From Azoarcus sp. (lineage in GTDB: Bacteria; Pseudomonadota; Gammaproteobacteria; Burkholderiales; Rhodocyclaceae), in assembly GCA_020725025.1 (NCBI GenBank), contig DYFV01000023.1:1-64000 (forward strand): a DNA stretch of 64,000 nt. Reading direction: 5' to 3'. The position numbers were made by a program, and so were the translations under genes. Shown here one piece after another: positions 28,101 to 36,593 of the stretch; position 1 is the first letter of the stretch, and every line of letters starts with the position of its first letter. The notes beneath the pieces are model-generated. The model was not told where the DNA came from, ran no database searches, and saw only the letters and a program-made list of their open reading frames with translations.

Positions 28101-29078
28101 GCCCCGCCCGGTCGCGCCCTCGTCGCGGATCTCGCCGCCGGCGCCGGTGGCCGCGCCCGGGAAGGGCGAGATCGCGGTCGGATGGTTGTGGGTCTCCACC
28201 TTGGCGAGGATGTGGGTCTCCTCGTTGCGGAAGCGCCACTGGCCTTCCGCATCCGGGTAGAAGCGCTCGATGGAGGCGCCCTCGATCACCGAGGCGTTGT
28301 CCGAGTAGGCGACCACCGTGCCCTCGGGATGGGCGGCGTGGGTCTCGCGGATCATGCCGAAGAGCGTCTTCTCCTCGGGGCGCGCGTCGATCACCCACTC
28401 GGCGTTGAAGATCTTGTGGCGGCAGTGCTCGGAGTTCGCCTGGGCGAACATCATGAGCTCGACGTCGGTCGGGTTGCGCCCGATGCGGGTGAAGTTGTCC
28501 ACCAGGTAGTCGATCTCGTCCTCCGAGAGCGCCAGGCCCAGCTCGGCGTTGGCGGCGACCAGCGCATCGCGGCCGCCGCCCACCACGTCCACGGTCGTGA
28601 GCGGCTGCGGCGAGTAGTGGTGGAAGAGCGCCTCCGCGGCTTCCGCCGAATGGAGCACCGATTCGGTCATCCGGTCGTGCACGCGCGGCAGCACCGCGGC
28701 GCGCTGGCGCTCGTCCAGCCCGTTCTTCAGCTCCAGGGTGTAGGCCACGCCGCGCTCGATGCGCACCACCTTGTCGAAGCCGCACTGGCGCGCGATGTCG
28801 GTCGCCTTGGAGGACCATGGCGAGATCGTGCCCAGCCGCGGCACCACCAGCAGCAGCGCGCCGGCGGGCGGCTGGGGCGTCGCGGGTATCGCGCCCAGCA
28901 GCTCGACCAGGCGATCCTGCTCTTCGGGCGCAAGCGGCGCGGCGAGCTCGACGAAGTACCAGTGCTCGGCGGCGAGCCCCTTCATCTTCGGCAGCACTTC
29001 GGCGATGGAACGCGACAGGCGCGCAAGGCGGGACGGAGAGAGCGCCGGGGCGCCGCGCAGCTTGAGGAATTCGGACAT
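25146..29078 (-). CDS. purL: Phosphoribosylformylglycinamidine synthase (FGAR amidotransferase)
   Basis: 1310 aa, the long single-chain form of gamma- and betaproteobacteria (E. coli about 1295). It converts FGAR, glutamine and ATP to FGAM in purine synthesis. Start ATG 29078 (MSEFLKLRG) is preferred over an upstream in-frame start. Visible regions: PurS-like N-terminus, the FGAM synthetase core ([49 protein letters not shown]), and a class I glutaminase at the C-terminus with nucleophile Cys in [10 protein letters not shown] and the His/Glu pair PHPERTFR. It is monocistronic, opposite the PAP2 gene. A 1393-aa antisense ORF is shadow. Confidence 0.97.
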   Translation of the reverse strand: MSEFLKLRGAPALSPSRLARLSRSIAEVLPKMKGLAAEHWYFVELAAPLAPEEQDRLVELLGAIPATPQPPAGALLLVVPRLGTISPWSSKATDIARQCGFDKVVRIERGVAYTLELKNGLDERQRAAVLPRVHDRMTESVLHSAEAAEALFHHYSPQPLTTVDVVGGGRDALVAANAELGLALSEDEIDYLVDNFTRIGRNPTDVELMMFAQANSEHCRHKIFNAEWVIDARPEEKTLFGMIRETHAAHPEGTVVAYSDNASVIEGASIERFYPDAEGQWRFRNEETHILAKVETHNHPTAISPFPGAATGAGGEIRDEGATGRGSKPKAGLTGFSVSNLNIPGFEQPWEVPYGRPERIASALDIMIEGPIGGAAFNNEFGRPNLAGYFRSFEQAVQGEVRGYHKPIMIAGGLGSIQAQQSFKEQFAPGTLLIQLGGPGMLIGLGGGAASSMATGTNTADLDFASVQRGNPEIQRRCQEVIDRCWQLGSHNPILSIHDVGAGGLSNAMPELADSAGLGARFELREVHIEEPGMSPREIWSNESQERYVLAIAPERLAEFRAICERERCPFAVLGEATADGHLTVTDRHFGNKPVDMEMQVLLGKPPRMTRNVSRRAVHLPPFDLTDIELKEACLRVLRLPTVASKSFLITIGDRSVGGMTARDQMVGPWQVPVADVAVTAMSFKGYRGEAFAMGERTPVACLDAPASGRMAVGEAITNIAAADIPELGQVKLSANWMAAAGHRGEDAKLFDTVSAVSKFCQSAGLSIPVGKDSLSMRTAWQEDGEDRQVVAPLSLIVTAFAPVADIRRTLTPQLQLPDGEETELVLIDLGEGRNRLGGSALAQVYKSVGEHAPDIAAEQLSAFFAVVQELRNEGLLLAYHDRSDGGLFATLCEMAFAARCGLSVVLDTVCFDPYMNDVDGLDKKPDTIKGRLNDRLFAGLFAEELGAVVQIRRADRARVTAPLRAAGIAYHFIGEPNDKDEIRLWRNAKLVFSASRSELVQAWSETSHRIARLRDDAECAREEFEALADAGNPGLSVSLTYDPAEDVAAPMIATGARPAIAILREQGVNSQAEMAAAFERAGFAPFDVHMSDLQAGRVDLKTFHGLAACGGFSYGDVLGAGQGWAKSILFNPKLRAEFEAFFGRSDTFALGVCNGCQMMANLAAIIPGAEHWPTFHRNRSEQFEARFVMAEVLDSPSILLAGMAGSRMPIVVSHGEGQAVFADPADRDRALAALRYVDNRGAPTETYPFNPNGSPGGVTGFTTADGRFTIMMPHPERTFRTVQMSWHPAELGEDSPWMRMFRNARRWLA

Positions 29079-29266
29079 TTGGGTCGGTACGGACGGTGGG
29101 AACGGGGCGACCGGCACGCGCCGGTCGGAAACCGCGAATTATACCCGAGCCCGCCTCGCCGCCCGACCTCCCGTCGACAGGCACGGCTACCCGATTCTGC
29201 GTAAGCCATACGAGGCAGGGCGGACGCCGATCGGCTAGAATTCGCGTTTTTGTTCCGCGCCACCCG

Positions 29267-30067
29267 ATGACCGTTTCGACGCCGCCCGCCACCCAGGACG
29301 ACCGGGGCCTTTACTGGATCGCCACCCCCGCCCTCCTGCTCGCGCTGCTCGCGGTGCTCACGATCGGCAGCGACGCGAATCTCGCCTGGTTCCACAGCTG
29401 GAACCAGTGGGCGCTCGCCGTGCCCGCCTTCGTCTGGGCCGGCGCGACCAATCTCGGCTCCACCGCCGGCGCCTACGCTCTGCTGGGCGGGGCGCTCGCC
29501 TGGCGCCCGCGCTGGGTCGCGGCGGGCCTGCTGGCCCTGCCGGCGGGCGCGCTCTATACCCACGGCCTCAAGGAGTTCTTCGCCGAGCCGCGCCCGGCGG
29601 CGGTGCTCGACCCCGAAAGCATCAACATCATCGGCAAGGCGCTCCTCACGAGCTCGTTCCCCTCGGGCCATTCGGCCACCGCCTTCGGCATCGCCGCCAC
29701 CGTCGCCCTGTGCAGCCTCGCCTCGGGCCAGCGCTGGATCGCCTGGGCGGTCCTGCCGGTGGCCGGGCTCGTCGCCTTCTCGCGAGTGGCGGTGGGTGCC
29801 CACTGGCCGCTCGACATCCTGGCGGGCGGTGCGGGCGGCTGGCTGTGCGGCGCGATCGGCGTATGGTGGTCCGCGCGCTGGCCCTTCTGGCAGAGCGAGC
29901 GCGGCGTTCGGGTGCTGGCGGTCGTCGTCGCGCTGATCGCGGTGGCGCTCTTCTTCGAGGACCTCGGCTACCCCGAGGGCCGCTGGGTCCAGTATGCGCT
30001 CTCCGCCTGGGGACTCGCGGGCGCGGCAATCGCCTTCGCCGCCGGACGGCGCTGGAGCCTCGCTTGA
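29267..30067 (+). CDS. PAP2-family membrane phosphatase
   Basis: 266 aa from ATG 29267. It has about seven hydrophobic helices and the three-part acid phosphatase signature: KEFFAEPRPAA (KxxxxxxRP), SFPSGHSATAF (PSGH) and SRVAVGAHWPLD (SRxxxxxHxxxD), so all catalytic residues are present. The family removes phosphate from lipid phosphates such as undecaprenyl diphosphate, phosphatidylglycerol phosphate or lipid A. Its stop overlaps the next gene by TTGA; four overlapping genes follow, all concerned with lipid-linked sugars. Undecaprenyl-phosphate recycling or lipid A dephosphorylation is therefore likely. The divergent neighbour purL is unrelated. Confidence 0.9.
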   Translation: MTVSTPPATQDDRGLYWIATPALLLALLAVLTIGSDANLAWFHSWNQWALAVPAFVWAGATNLGSTAGAYALLGGALAWRPRWVAAGLLALPAGALYTHGLKEFFAEPRPAAVLDPESINIIGKALLTSSFPSGHSATAFGIAATVALCSLASGQRWIAWAVLPVAGLVAFSRVAVGAHWPLDILAGGAGGWLCGAIGVWWSARWPFWQSERGVRVLAVVVALIAVALFFEDLGYPEGRWVQYALSAWGLAGAAIAFAAGRRWSLA

Positions 30068-30996
30068 AGCGCGCGCTGGCGGTCCTTTTCACCCTCGCGC
30101 TGCTGGCCTGGCTGGCCGGGGACGCGCGCTGGCGCGAGCTGGGCGACGCCTTCGCCCGCCTCAGCCCGGCGATGCTCGCCGTGGGCGCGGGCGGCTTCCT
30201 GGCGAGCTACCTGCTGCGCGCGCTGCGCGTCTACGACGAGTTCCGGGCCGACGCGCGAGGGCGCTTCGGCGCCTGCCTGCGCATCGTGCTGCTCCACAAC
30301 GCGATGGTGAACGTGGTGCCTTTCCGCGGCGGCGAGGCGGCCTTTCCGCTCCTGCTGCGCCGGACCTTCGGCACCCCGCTCGGGCGGGCCGTCGCCTCGC
30401 TCTTCTGGTTCCGCCTTCAGGACGCGCTGGTGGTGGCCGTGCTCGCCGTCGCGGTGTGGCCCGGACTGCCGCCCGCCCTGCGCGCAGCGGGCGTCGCCGC
30501 GCTCGTCGCCGGCGCCTGGTACCTGCCGCGCTGGGCCCGCGCGCCCCACGCCTGGGCCGAGCGCGGTGCGCTCGCCGCCAAGCTCGGCAAGCTGCGGGAC
30601 GCCTTCGCCGAATCGACCCGCCACGCGCGCTACGGCTGGCTTTGGACCGTCGCCAACTGGAGCGTGAAGCTCGCCGTGCAGGCATGGCTGCTGGCCGCGC
30701 TGGTGGCCGGGCCGCTCGCCACCGGCGCAGCCGGGGCGCTCGGGGCGGAGCTTGCCGCCATCCTCCCGGTGCAGGGGGTGGCGGGCTTCGGCACCTACGA
30801 GGCGGGCGCCGCCGCAGCCCTCCTGCCCAACGGCATCGATTTCGAGAGCGGGCTCCAGGCCGCCCTCGTCCTCCATCTCTTCGTGATCGCCTGCGCGCTC
30901 GCCGCCGGCGCAGTGGCGTGGCTCGCACCCGGCCCTGCGCCGCGCGTGTCCGCCGCCACCGATAGCCAACCTCCTCTTTCCGGAAATTCCCGATGA
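30064..30996 (+). CDS. Flippase-like integral membrane protein (LPG synthase TM family)
   Basis: 310 aa from TTG 30064, overlapping the PAP2 stop; a later start cannot be excluded but the coupling supports it. About eight hydrophobic segments, with the family's ASYLLRALRVYDEF and MVNVVPFRGGEAAFPLLLRR near 50-100 (compare N-x-x-x-P-x-R-x-G-E of this family) and LPVQGVAGFGTYEAGAAAALL near the C-terminus (compare P-G-G-x-G-x-x-E). The family covers the membrane part of MprF and many lipid-linked saccharide cluster proteins of unknown role. Between PAP2 and glycosyltransferase genes it is probably involved in moving or modifying a lipid carrier. Confidence 0.82.
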   Translation: MKRALAVLFTLALLAWLAGDARWRELGDAFARLSPAMLAVGAGGFLASYLLRALRVYDEFRADARGRFGACLRIVLLHNAMVNVVPFRGGEAAFPLLLRRTFGTPLGRAVASLFWFRLQDALVVAVLAVAVWPGLPPALRAAGVAALVAGAWYLPRWARAPHAWAERGALAAKLGKLRDAFAESTRHARYGWLWTVANWSVKLAVQAWLLAALVAGPLATGAAGALGAELAAILPVQGVAGFGTYEAGAAAALLPNGIDFESGLQAALVLHLFVIACALAAGAVAWLAPGPAPRVSAATDSQPPLSGNSR

Positions 30997-32042
30997 GCAA
31001 GTCTCCCCTGCCCCCGGCCGAACCGCAGATCCCGGCGGGCTTGCCCGCCCACACCCTGTCGGTCGTCGTGCCCATGTACAACGAGGCCGACAACGTCGAG
31101 CCGCTCCTGGAGCGCATCCACCTCGCGCTGGGCCCCTATCCGTGGCCCTGGGAGGTGGTGCTGGTGGACGACGGCAGCTCGGACGCCACTCCGGCCGAGC
31201 TCGCGCGCTGTGCCGACAAGTTCGGCCCGCATGTGCGCGTGGTGGAGCTGGTGCGCAACTTCAAGCAGACCGCCGCGATGCAGGCCGGCCTCGACGCGGC
31301 CCGCGGCAGCGTCATCGTCACCATGGACGGCGACCTCCAGAACGACCCGATCGACATCCCCCGCCTGGTGCACCGGCTGCTCACCGAGGACCTCGATCTC
31401 GTCGCCGGCTGGCGCAAGAACCGACAGGACGGGCTGCTGTTGCGGAAGATCCCGTCGCGCATCGCCAATCGCCTCATCGCGCGCATGACCGGCGTGCACC
31501 TCAAGGACTACGGCTGCAGCCTCAAGGTCTTCCGCGGCAGTGCCATCAAGAGCGTGCGCCTGTACGGCGAGATGCACCGCTTCATCCCCGCCTGGCTCGC
31601 CACGGTCACCACGCCGCGGCGCATCGCCCAGGAGGTGGTGACCCATCACGCGCGCGTCTTCGGCCAGTCGAAGTACGGCATCTCGCGCACCTTCCGGGTG
31701 ATCCTGGACCTGGTCTTCGTCTACTTCTTCATGCGCTACCGCACCCGCCCCGGGCACTTCTTCGGCGGCATCGGCATCGCGCTGGGTGCGATCGGCTCGC
31801 TGATCCTCGCCTACCTGTTCGGCGTGAAGGTCTTCTTCGACGAGGACATCGGCACCCGCCCGCTGCTCTTCGGCGGCTTCTTCCTGCTGATCGCCGGCGT
31901 GCAGATGGTCACCTCCGGCGTGCTTGCGGAGCTCCTCACCCGCATCTACTACGAGTCGGGCACCTCCCAGGCCTATCTCGCGCGCCCCTCCGTGCCGCTG
32001 GGCGAGCACGAGGGCTGGCACCGCACGGCCGAGGCCGCATGA
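30993..32042 (+). CDS. GT2 polyprenyl-phosphate glycosyltransferase (GtrB/ArnC-like)
   Basis: 349 aa; ATG overlaps the previous stop. The GT-A domain has LSVVVPMYNEADNV, VVLVDDGSSDAT, NFKQTAAMQAGLD and the metal-binding TMDGDLQNDP (DxD-like), then SLKVFRG and MHRFIPAWL. Two C-terminal helices follow (GHFFGGIGIALGAIGSLILAYLFGV and LLFGGFFLLIAGVQMVTSGVLAELL) and a tail. This is the plan of enzymes that load a sugar onto undecaprenyl phosphate (GtrB, ArnC, dolichol-phosphate mannose synthase). The product would be the donor for the ArnT-like enzyme encoded next, which overlaps it by four bases. Confidence 0.93.
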   Translation: MSKSPLPPAEPQIPAGLPAHTLSVVVPMYNEADNVEPLLERIHLALGPYPWPWEVVLVDDGSSDATPAELARCADKFGPHVRVVELVRNFKQTAAMQAGLDAARGSVIVTMDGDLQNDPIDIPRLVHRLLTEDLDLVAGWRKNRQDGLLLRKIPSRIANRLIARMTGVHLKDYGCSLKVFRGSAIKSVRLYGEMHRFIPAWLATVTTPRRIAQEVVTHHARVFGQSKYGISRTFRVILDLVFVYFFMRYRTRPGHFFGGIGIALGAIGSLILAYLFGVKVFFDEDIGTRPLLFGGFFLLIAGVQMVTSGVLAELLTRIYYESGTSQAYLARPSVPLGEHEGWHRTAEAA

Positions 32043-33592
32043 ACGGCGCCGCTCCGCTGCCGGTCCCGCCGCTGCGCTGGGTCCTGCTGATCTTCGCGCT
32101 GCCGCTCGTGGCGTTCTTCCTGCGCCTGGGCGGGGCGCCGCTGTTCGACGTGGACGAGGGCGCCTTCTCGGAGGCCACCCGCGAGATGTTCGAGCGCGGC
32201 GACTTCCTTTCGACCTACCTCAACGGCGAGCCGCGCTTCGACAAGCCCATCCTCATCTACTGGCTGCAGGCGCTCGGATACCTGCTCTTCGGCGCGAACG
32301 AGTGGGCTTTCCGGCTGCCCTCGGCGATCGCCGCCGCCGGCTGGAGCTACGCCACCTGGGCCTTCGCCCGCGAGCGCTTCGGTGCGAACACGGCCTTGGC
32401 CGCGCTGGCGGTCGCCGCCACCTCCCTGGGTGCCTTCGCCATCGGCCGCGCCGCCACCGCGGATGCGCTGCTTAACCTCCTCATCGCCCTGGCGATGTTC
32501 GACGCCTGGCGGCATCTCGAGTCGGGGCAGCGCGCGCCGCTGCTGCGAAGCTTCGTATGGATCGGCCTGGGCGTGCTGACCAAGGGCCCGATCGCGGTCC
32601 TCGTGCCCGGTGCGGTGACCCTCCTCTACTGCGCCACCCGCGGCGAGTGGAAGCTGTGGGTGCGCACCGTGTTCGACCCCGTGGGCCTGGCGATCCTCGC
32701 CGCGCTGGTGGTGCCGTGGTACGCCGCGGCGCTCGCCATCCACGGTCAGGCCTTCATCGACGGCTTCATCCTCAAGCACAACGTGAAGCGCTTCACCGGC
32801 ACCATGGAAGGCCACGCCGGCAGCCTGTTCTACTACGTGCTGGCGGTGCCGCTCCTGCTGTTGCCCTGGACCGGCCCGCTCTTCGCGAGCCTGCGCCAGG
32901 TGCGCACCGACTGGGACACCGGTGTGCGCCGCTTCCTGTGGCTGTGGGCGGCCTTCGTGGTGGTGTTCTTCTCGCTGTCCGGCACCAAGCTGCCGCACTA
33001 CGTGCTGTACGGTTCCACGCCGCTTTTCCTGCTCATCGCCGCCCACCGCAACACCCTGCGCCGCGCGTGGCTGCACCTCGCCGCCCCGACCGCCTTCCTG
33101 GCGCTGCTGGCCCTGCTCCCCTTCGTCTTCGAGCTGCTGTCCACGAGCCGGGCGGGCAATGCCTACTACCGGGCACAGCTGAGCCTCGCCGCGGAGGAAG
33201 CCGGACTCGCCTACTACGCCGTCACCCTGGGCGGGCTCGTGCTGTGGCTCGCCCTGGCGCTGCGCTGGCGGGCCGCGGCCTGGCTCAAGCTCACGGCCGC
33301 CGCGACCATCCAGGTGACGGTGCTCGCCCTGGTCGTGGTGCCCTGGGCCGGCGCGGTGCTGCAGGGTCCGGTCAAGGAGGCGGGGCTCATGGCGCGCGCC
33401 CTGGGCGAGCCGGTCGTCGCGTGGCGGTTCACCGCACCGAGCTTCAGCGTGTATCGTGAGGCGGTGACTCCCGACCGTCCTCCCGAGCCCGGCGAGCTCG
33501 CGCTCACCCGCATCGACCGCGTGCCGCCCGAAGGCTACGAGACCCTCTACGCCAGGGGCGGGGTCGCGCTCGTGCGCAGGCTGCCGCAATGA
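32039..33592 (+). CDS. ArnT/PMT-type membrane glycosyltransferase
   Basis: 517 aa from ATG 32039 (ATGA overlap with the GT2 gene). It has about twelve hydrophobic helices. The first periplasmic loop carries GGAPLFDVDEGAFSEATREM, where the DxDE acidic pair corresponds to the catalytic motif of ArnT/PMT GT-C enzymes. Then come FDKPILIYWLQALGYLLFG, FAIGRAATADALL and LTKGPIAVLVPG. A C-terminal soluble region includes LTRIDRVPPEGYETLYARGG. These enzymes transfer a sugar from polyprenyl phosphate to lipid A or another envelope acceptor. It is the natural partner of the GT2. L-Ara4N itself is not supported, as no arnA, arnB or arnD is present. Confidence 0.9.
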   Translation: MNGAAPLPVPPLRWVLLIFALPLVAFFLRLGGAPLFDVDEGAFSEATREMFERGDFLSTYLNGEPRFDKPILIYWLQALGYLLFGANEWAFRLPSAIAAAGWSYATWAFARERFGANTALAALAVAATSLGAFAIGRAATADALLNLLIALAMFDAWRHLESGQRAPLLRSFVWIGLGVLTKGPIAVLVPGAVTLLYCATRGEWKLWVRTVFDPVGLAILAALVVPWYAAALAIHGQAFIDGFILKHNVKRFTGTMEGHAGSLFYYVLAVPLLLLPWTGPLFASLRQVRTDWDTGVRRFLWLWAAFVVVFFSLSGTKLPHYVLYGSTPLFLLIAAHRNTLRRAWLHLAAPTAFLALLALLPFVFELLSTSRAGNAYYRAQLSLAAEEAGLAYYAVTLGGLVLWLALALRWRAAAWLKLTAAATIQVTVLALVVVPWAGAVLQGPVKEAGLMARALGEPVVAWRFTAPSFSVYREAVTPDRPPEPGELALTRIDRVPPEGYETLYARGGVALVRRLPQ

Positions 33593-33709
33593 CGCCCCTC
33601 CAAGTCGCACCACGGGGGCGTTTCACCGAACGGGACCGACCTGCTCAATGCGTAACGAAACGGATCCGATGATCGAGGACACCCGCCATCTGCGTGGAGC
33701 GGCCGCACG

Positions 33710-34426
33710 ATGAGCCGCCTGACGCTGACGATGTTCGCGAGCCTGCTGTGCTTCGCGGCGCTGTTCGCCTTCTTTCCGGAACTGGACCTGATCGTCTCGG
33801 CCGCCTTCTACGATCCCGCGCGCGGCTTCGTGGGCGACCATGTCCCGGTGGTTTGGGCGATCTTCAAGGGCGTGCCGCTCATGTCGCGGGCGATCATGCT
33901 CGCCTTGGCCATCGCACTGCTGGCCTATGCCTTCCAGCGGGGCGAAGCCGGCCGCCGCCGGCGGATGCAGGTCGCCTACCTGGTCGCAGCCCTGGCGCTG
34001 GGGCCGGGCCTGCTGATCGACGTGGTACTCAAGGACAACTGGGGCCGGGCCCGTCCCGCCAAGGTGGTCGAGTTCGGCGGCACGAGAACATTCACGCCTG
34101 CCCTCGTGCCCACCGACCAGTGCGAAAAGAACTGCTCCTTCGTGAGCGGGCACGCCTCGGCGGGGTTCTACCTCGTGAGCCTGGGCTTTCTCGGCGGCGC
34201 CGCGGCGCGCCGGCGCTGGACCCTGGTTGGACTGGCCGCGGGAGCCCTGTTCGGGTTCGGGCGCATCACCCAGGGCGGACACTTCCTGTCCGACATCGTC
34301 TTCTGCTTCTACGCGACATGGTTCGCCGCCTGGGCGACCTGGCTGGTCTTCCATCGCTTAGGATGGCTGCGGGAGAACGACCCGGCGGCCTCTGCCACGG
34401 GGGACGCCCGGGCTGCGGCTTCCTAG
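33710..34426 (+). CDS. PAP2-family phosphatase, LpxE/PgpB-like
   Basis: 238 aa. Six hydrophobic helices and intact PAP2 signature: LKDNWGRARPAK (KxxxxxxRP), SFVSGHASAGF (SGH) and GRITQGGHFLSDI (R-x6-H-x3-D). The FxPELD periplasmic loop after helix 1 and VSGHAS phrasing resemble membrane phosphatases acting on lipid A or membrane lipid phosphates. It follows the ArnT-like gene by 117 bp in the same direction. That gap holds only a weak ACGCCCC/GGGGCGT inverted repeat near 33.6 kb. It is a second PAP2 paralogue in 5 kb, so two different phosphatase steps are likely. It ends convergent with bactofilin. Confidence 0.9.
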   Translation: MSRLTLTMFASLLCFAALFAFFPELDLIVSAAFYDPARGFVGDHVPVVWAIFKGVPLMSRAIMLALAIALLAYAFQRGEAGRRRRMQVAYLVAALALGPGLLIDVVLKDNWGRARPAKVVEFGGTRTFTPALVPTDQCEKNCSFVSGHASAGFYLVSLGFLGGAAARRRWTLVGLAAGALFGFGRITQGGHFLSDIVFCFYATWFAAWATWLVFHRLGWLRENDPAASATGDARAAAS

Positions 34427-34457
34427 CTTCCTAGGAGCGGCGGAATCCGGAAAACCG

Positions 34458-34886
34458 TCAGCGCGCGCCGCCAGCCGCGTGCTGGGACGCGAGCGGTACC
34501 ACGTTGCCCTCCTCGGCCGCCTCGCCGGTCTTCTCCAGCTTGCCCTCCACGGTGGCCCCGCACTCCATCTGCAGCTGGCGATAGACGATGTTGCCGGAGA
34601 TCCGGGCACCCGCCTGCAGCTCCAGGAAATGCTCCACGTCGAGATCGCCCTCGATCCGTCCGTTCACCACCGCGTCGTAGACCTTGACCCTTCCGGTCAC
34701 CGAACCTTTGTCACTCAGCACGAGCAGCGTGCGCTCGCCCTCCTTGTTCGAGACGTTGCCTTCGATCTTGCCGTCCACCCGCAGTCCGCCGGAGAAGATC
34801 ACGTCGCCGACGATCTGCACGTTATCGGCGATGAGGCTGGAGAGCTTGGTCACTTCGATCGACTTGTTGCGTTTGCGTCCGAACAT
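34458..34886 (-). CDS. Bactofilin (polymer-forming cytoskeletal protein)
   Basis: 142 aa. A short Lys/Arg-rich head (MFGRKRNKSIEVTKLSS) is followed by the right-handed beta-helix core of bactofilins, readable as short repeats (LIADNVQIVGDVIFSGGLRVDGKIEGNV, KGSVTGRVKVYDAVVNGRIEGDL, AGARISGNIVYRQL), and a disordered tail. Bactofilins polymerise at the membrane without nucleotide and often position cell-wall hydrolases. It is the last of three minus-strand genes with an M23 peptidase, a typical bactofilin partner, so it probably localises that peptidase. Confidence 0.94.
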   Translation of the reverse strand: MFGRKRNKSIEVTKLSSLIADNVQIVGDVIFSGGLRVDGKIEGNVSNKEGERTLLVLSDKGSVTGRVKVYDAVVNGRIEGDLDVEHFLELQAGARISGNIVYRQLQMECGATVEGKLEKTGEAAEEGNVVPLASQHAAGGAR

Positions 34887-34919
34887 CGGTTGTCCCCTTA
34901 TGGCAATGCTTCGGATGGC

Positions 34920-35285
34920 TCAGCGTCCACCCGGTCTTGTCGTCGCGGCCCTGAAGAAGGCCAGCTCTTCCTCGGCCTGCCTGAGCCGTTCGTTCAGCTG
35001 CCCCAGTTGGCGCTCGAGCTCGTTGCGGGTGGCCAGCTCCACCTCGAGCTCGACGCGCGCCTTGTCCAGCGCAACGCGCAGCTCGCGGTTCTGCTGCTCC
35101 AGCTCGCTCACGCGCGAGCCCGACTCGAAGTACTCCAGATAGAAGCGGACGCCGCCGGCGGCCAGCGCCAGGGCAGCACCCAGGGCGAGCACGAGGAGCA
35201 CGCGGCGCGTGTAACCCCGGCTGTCGGTGAGCACATACGCGCCGCCCGTCAGGCCTTGGGTCTCGGAGCGGCGGCGGAAGAGCAT
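34920..35285 (-). CDS. Membrane-anchored coiled-coil protein (DUF6776-like)
   Basis: 121 aa. A cytoplasmic N-terminus (about 28 residues) is followed by one helix (RVLLVLALGAALALAAGGVRFYL) and a long periplasmic coiled coil with clear heptads (VSELEQQNRELRVALDKARVELEVELATRNELERQLGQLNERLRQAEEEL), ending just after. It sits between the M23 peptidase (13 bp) and bactofilin (33 bp), so it could link the cytoplasmic scaffold to the periplasmic enzyme. I recognise a resemblance to proteins found in the same place in other betaproteobacteria, but no defined activity. Confidence 0.75.
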   Translation of the reverse strand: MLFRRRSETQGLTGGAYVLTDSRGYTRRVLLVLALGAALALAAGGVRFYLEYFESGSRVSELEQQNRELRVALDKARVELEVELATRNELERQLGQLNERLRQAEEELAFFRAATTRPGGR

Positions 35286-35298
35286 CCCTCGGGAGCGT

Positions 35299-36255
35299 TC
35301 AGAAGCGCGCGAGATAGCGCGCAGGATCGGCGAAGCGTCCGTCCTTGAGGACTTCGAAATGCAGGTGCGGTCCGGTCGAACGCCCGGTGGAGCCGACGCT
35401 GGCGATCTTCTGGCCCGGAATCACGACCTGACCGGCCTTCACGTGCAGCTTCGAGGCGTGGGCGTAGCGCGTGACGAGTCCTGCCACGTGCTCGATCTCG
35501 ACGGTATACCCGTATTCGCTGCGGTAGCCGGCAAAGATGACCCGCCCCCCCGCGCTGGCGAGGATCGGCGTCCCTTTGGGCGCCGGGAAGTCGACGCCGC
35601 TGTGGAACGCGAGGCGTCGCTTGAAGGGATCGATGCGGTTGCCGAAGCTCGAGGTGAAGCGGACGTCGGGAATCGGGGAGCGTCCTGGAAAGGACATGTA
35701 GGCGAGGTGGTAGGAGGTGGCCAGCTCGTCGAGCTGCTCGAAACTGCCGGCCACCCGAGACAGCTCGCGCTCCATCCGTCCCAGCTCCAGACTGAGCGGA
35801 TCGGCGGAATCGGCCTCATGCCCCAGTATCGAGGCCGGCTCGGCCTCGCCCGAATCGGGGCGCAGCATGGGACCGCCGGCCGGCGCCCCTGGCGGCGTGC
35901 GGGCCACCCGCGCGCGCTGCTTGCCCTTCACCGTATCGAAGCTCAGCCGCGACTCGAACTCCTTCATCGTGCCGATGCGGGCCGCAAGTTCGACCGCCTC
36001 GGCTTCGAGCTGCGCGAGCCGCCCGGCCATCTCCCCGAAGCGGTCGATCAACACCTTGCCATGCGAATCCTCGAGCACCACCGGGAGGGGCGCCTCGGTC
36101 TGCACCACGTTGCGGCTGTATCCATACCCCAGGGCGAAGCCGCCCGCCAGGACGATACCGATAACGACGGTCACGATGCCGGCGAATGCCCGGGTGCTGA
36201 TCGTACGCATCCTGGACTGGGCCAGCGTGCCGGCGGAAAGAATGACTAAGGCCAC
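35299..36255 (-). CDS. M23-family cell-wall endopeptidase
   Basis: 318 aa from GTG 36255, preceded by GGAGGAG; an ATG at codon 16 is the alternative. One N-terminal anchor helix (AFAGIVTVVIGIVLAGGFALGYGY), a coiled region (about 70-110 and 150-180) and a C-terminal LytM/M23 domain follow. The zinc ligands are visible in FHSGVDFPAPKG (HxxxD) and GPHLHFEV (HxH), with the intermediate YAHASKL, so the enzyme looks catalytically active. It is first in the operon with the coiled-coil and bactofilin genes, the known bactofilin-peptidase pairing for cell-shape control. The peptidoglycan cross-link cut is not determined. Confidence 0.93.
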   Translation of the reverse strand: MALVILSAGTLAQSRMRTISTRAFAGIVTVVIGIVLAGGFALGYGYSRNVVQTEAPLPVVLEDSHGKVLIDRFGEMAGRLAQLEAEAVELAARIGTMKEFESRLSFDTVKGKQRARVARTPPGAPAGGPMLRPDSGEAEPASILGHEADSADPLSLELGRMERELSRVAGSFEQLDELATSYHLAYMSFPGRSPIPDVRFTSSFGNRIDPFKRRLAFHSGVDFPAPKGTPILASAGGRVIFAGYRSEYGYTVEIEHVAGLVTRYAHASKLHVKAGQVVIPGQKIASVGSTGRSTGPHLHFEVLKDGRFADPARYLARF

Positions 36256-36593
36256 TCATCTCCTCCACATCTCGTCTGCAGTCGGTGCGGCGTCGAATGC
36301 CGCGCTGCAGGATCCAATCGGGGTCCGGCCCTTTCGCATTTGCACAAAATCTACGGGCCGAAACAAAGTTGGCGAAGTCTATCACCAATGACGGGTACTC
36401 ACGCCAGTAGACGCCGGATGGAAGGCACTTTCGGCGTGACGTCCGGATGAAGCTCGCATCTTTTCGGCGGCTTTCTGCCTTGATGTAGTTCGGGTGCCCC
36501 GGGCGCAGACTTTGCAAGGTGCGGGAGGCCGAGACGATGGACCGTGTGCGCTCCGGATCTCGCTCGGCTCCCTCACTGCCAAGGAGCTGCGAG
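36256..36593. other. 338-bp divergent intergenic region
   Basis: It lies between the M23 operon and the exported methyltransferase. It contains a relatively AT-rich stretch near 36.33-36.42 kb, which is probably the promoter region of the M23 operon, and an AAGGAG ribosome site at its right end for the methyltransferase. I see no convincing small gene, RNA or dyad. Confidence 0.4.

Noticed and set aside
25023-29204. 1393-aa plus-strand ORF opposite purL
   Set aside because: It is a His/Gly/Arg/Glu-rich antisense shadow caused by codon bias in GC-rich purL; no domain or ribosome site, while purL has complete motifs.
32039-33592. ArnT for L-Ara4N addition to lipid A
   Set aside because: No arnA, arnB, arnD or pmrE genes are present; only the ArnT/PMT fold is supported.
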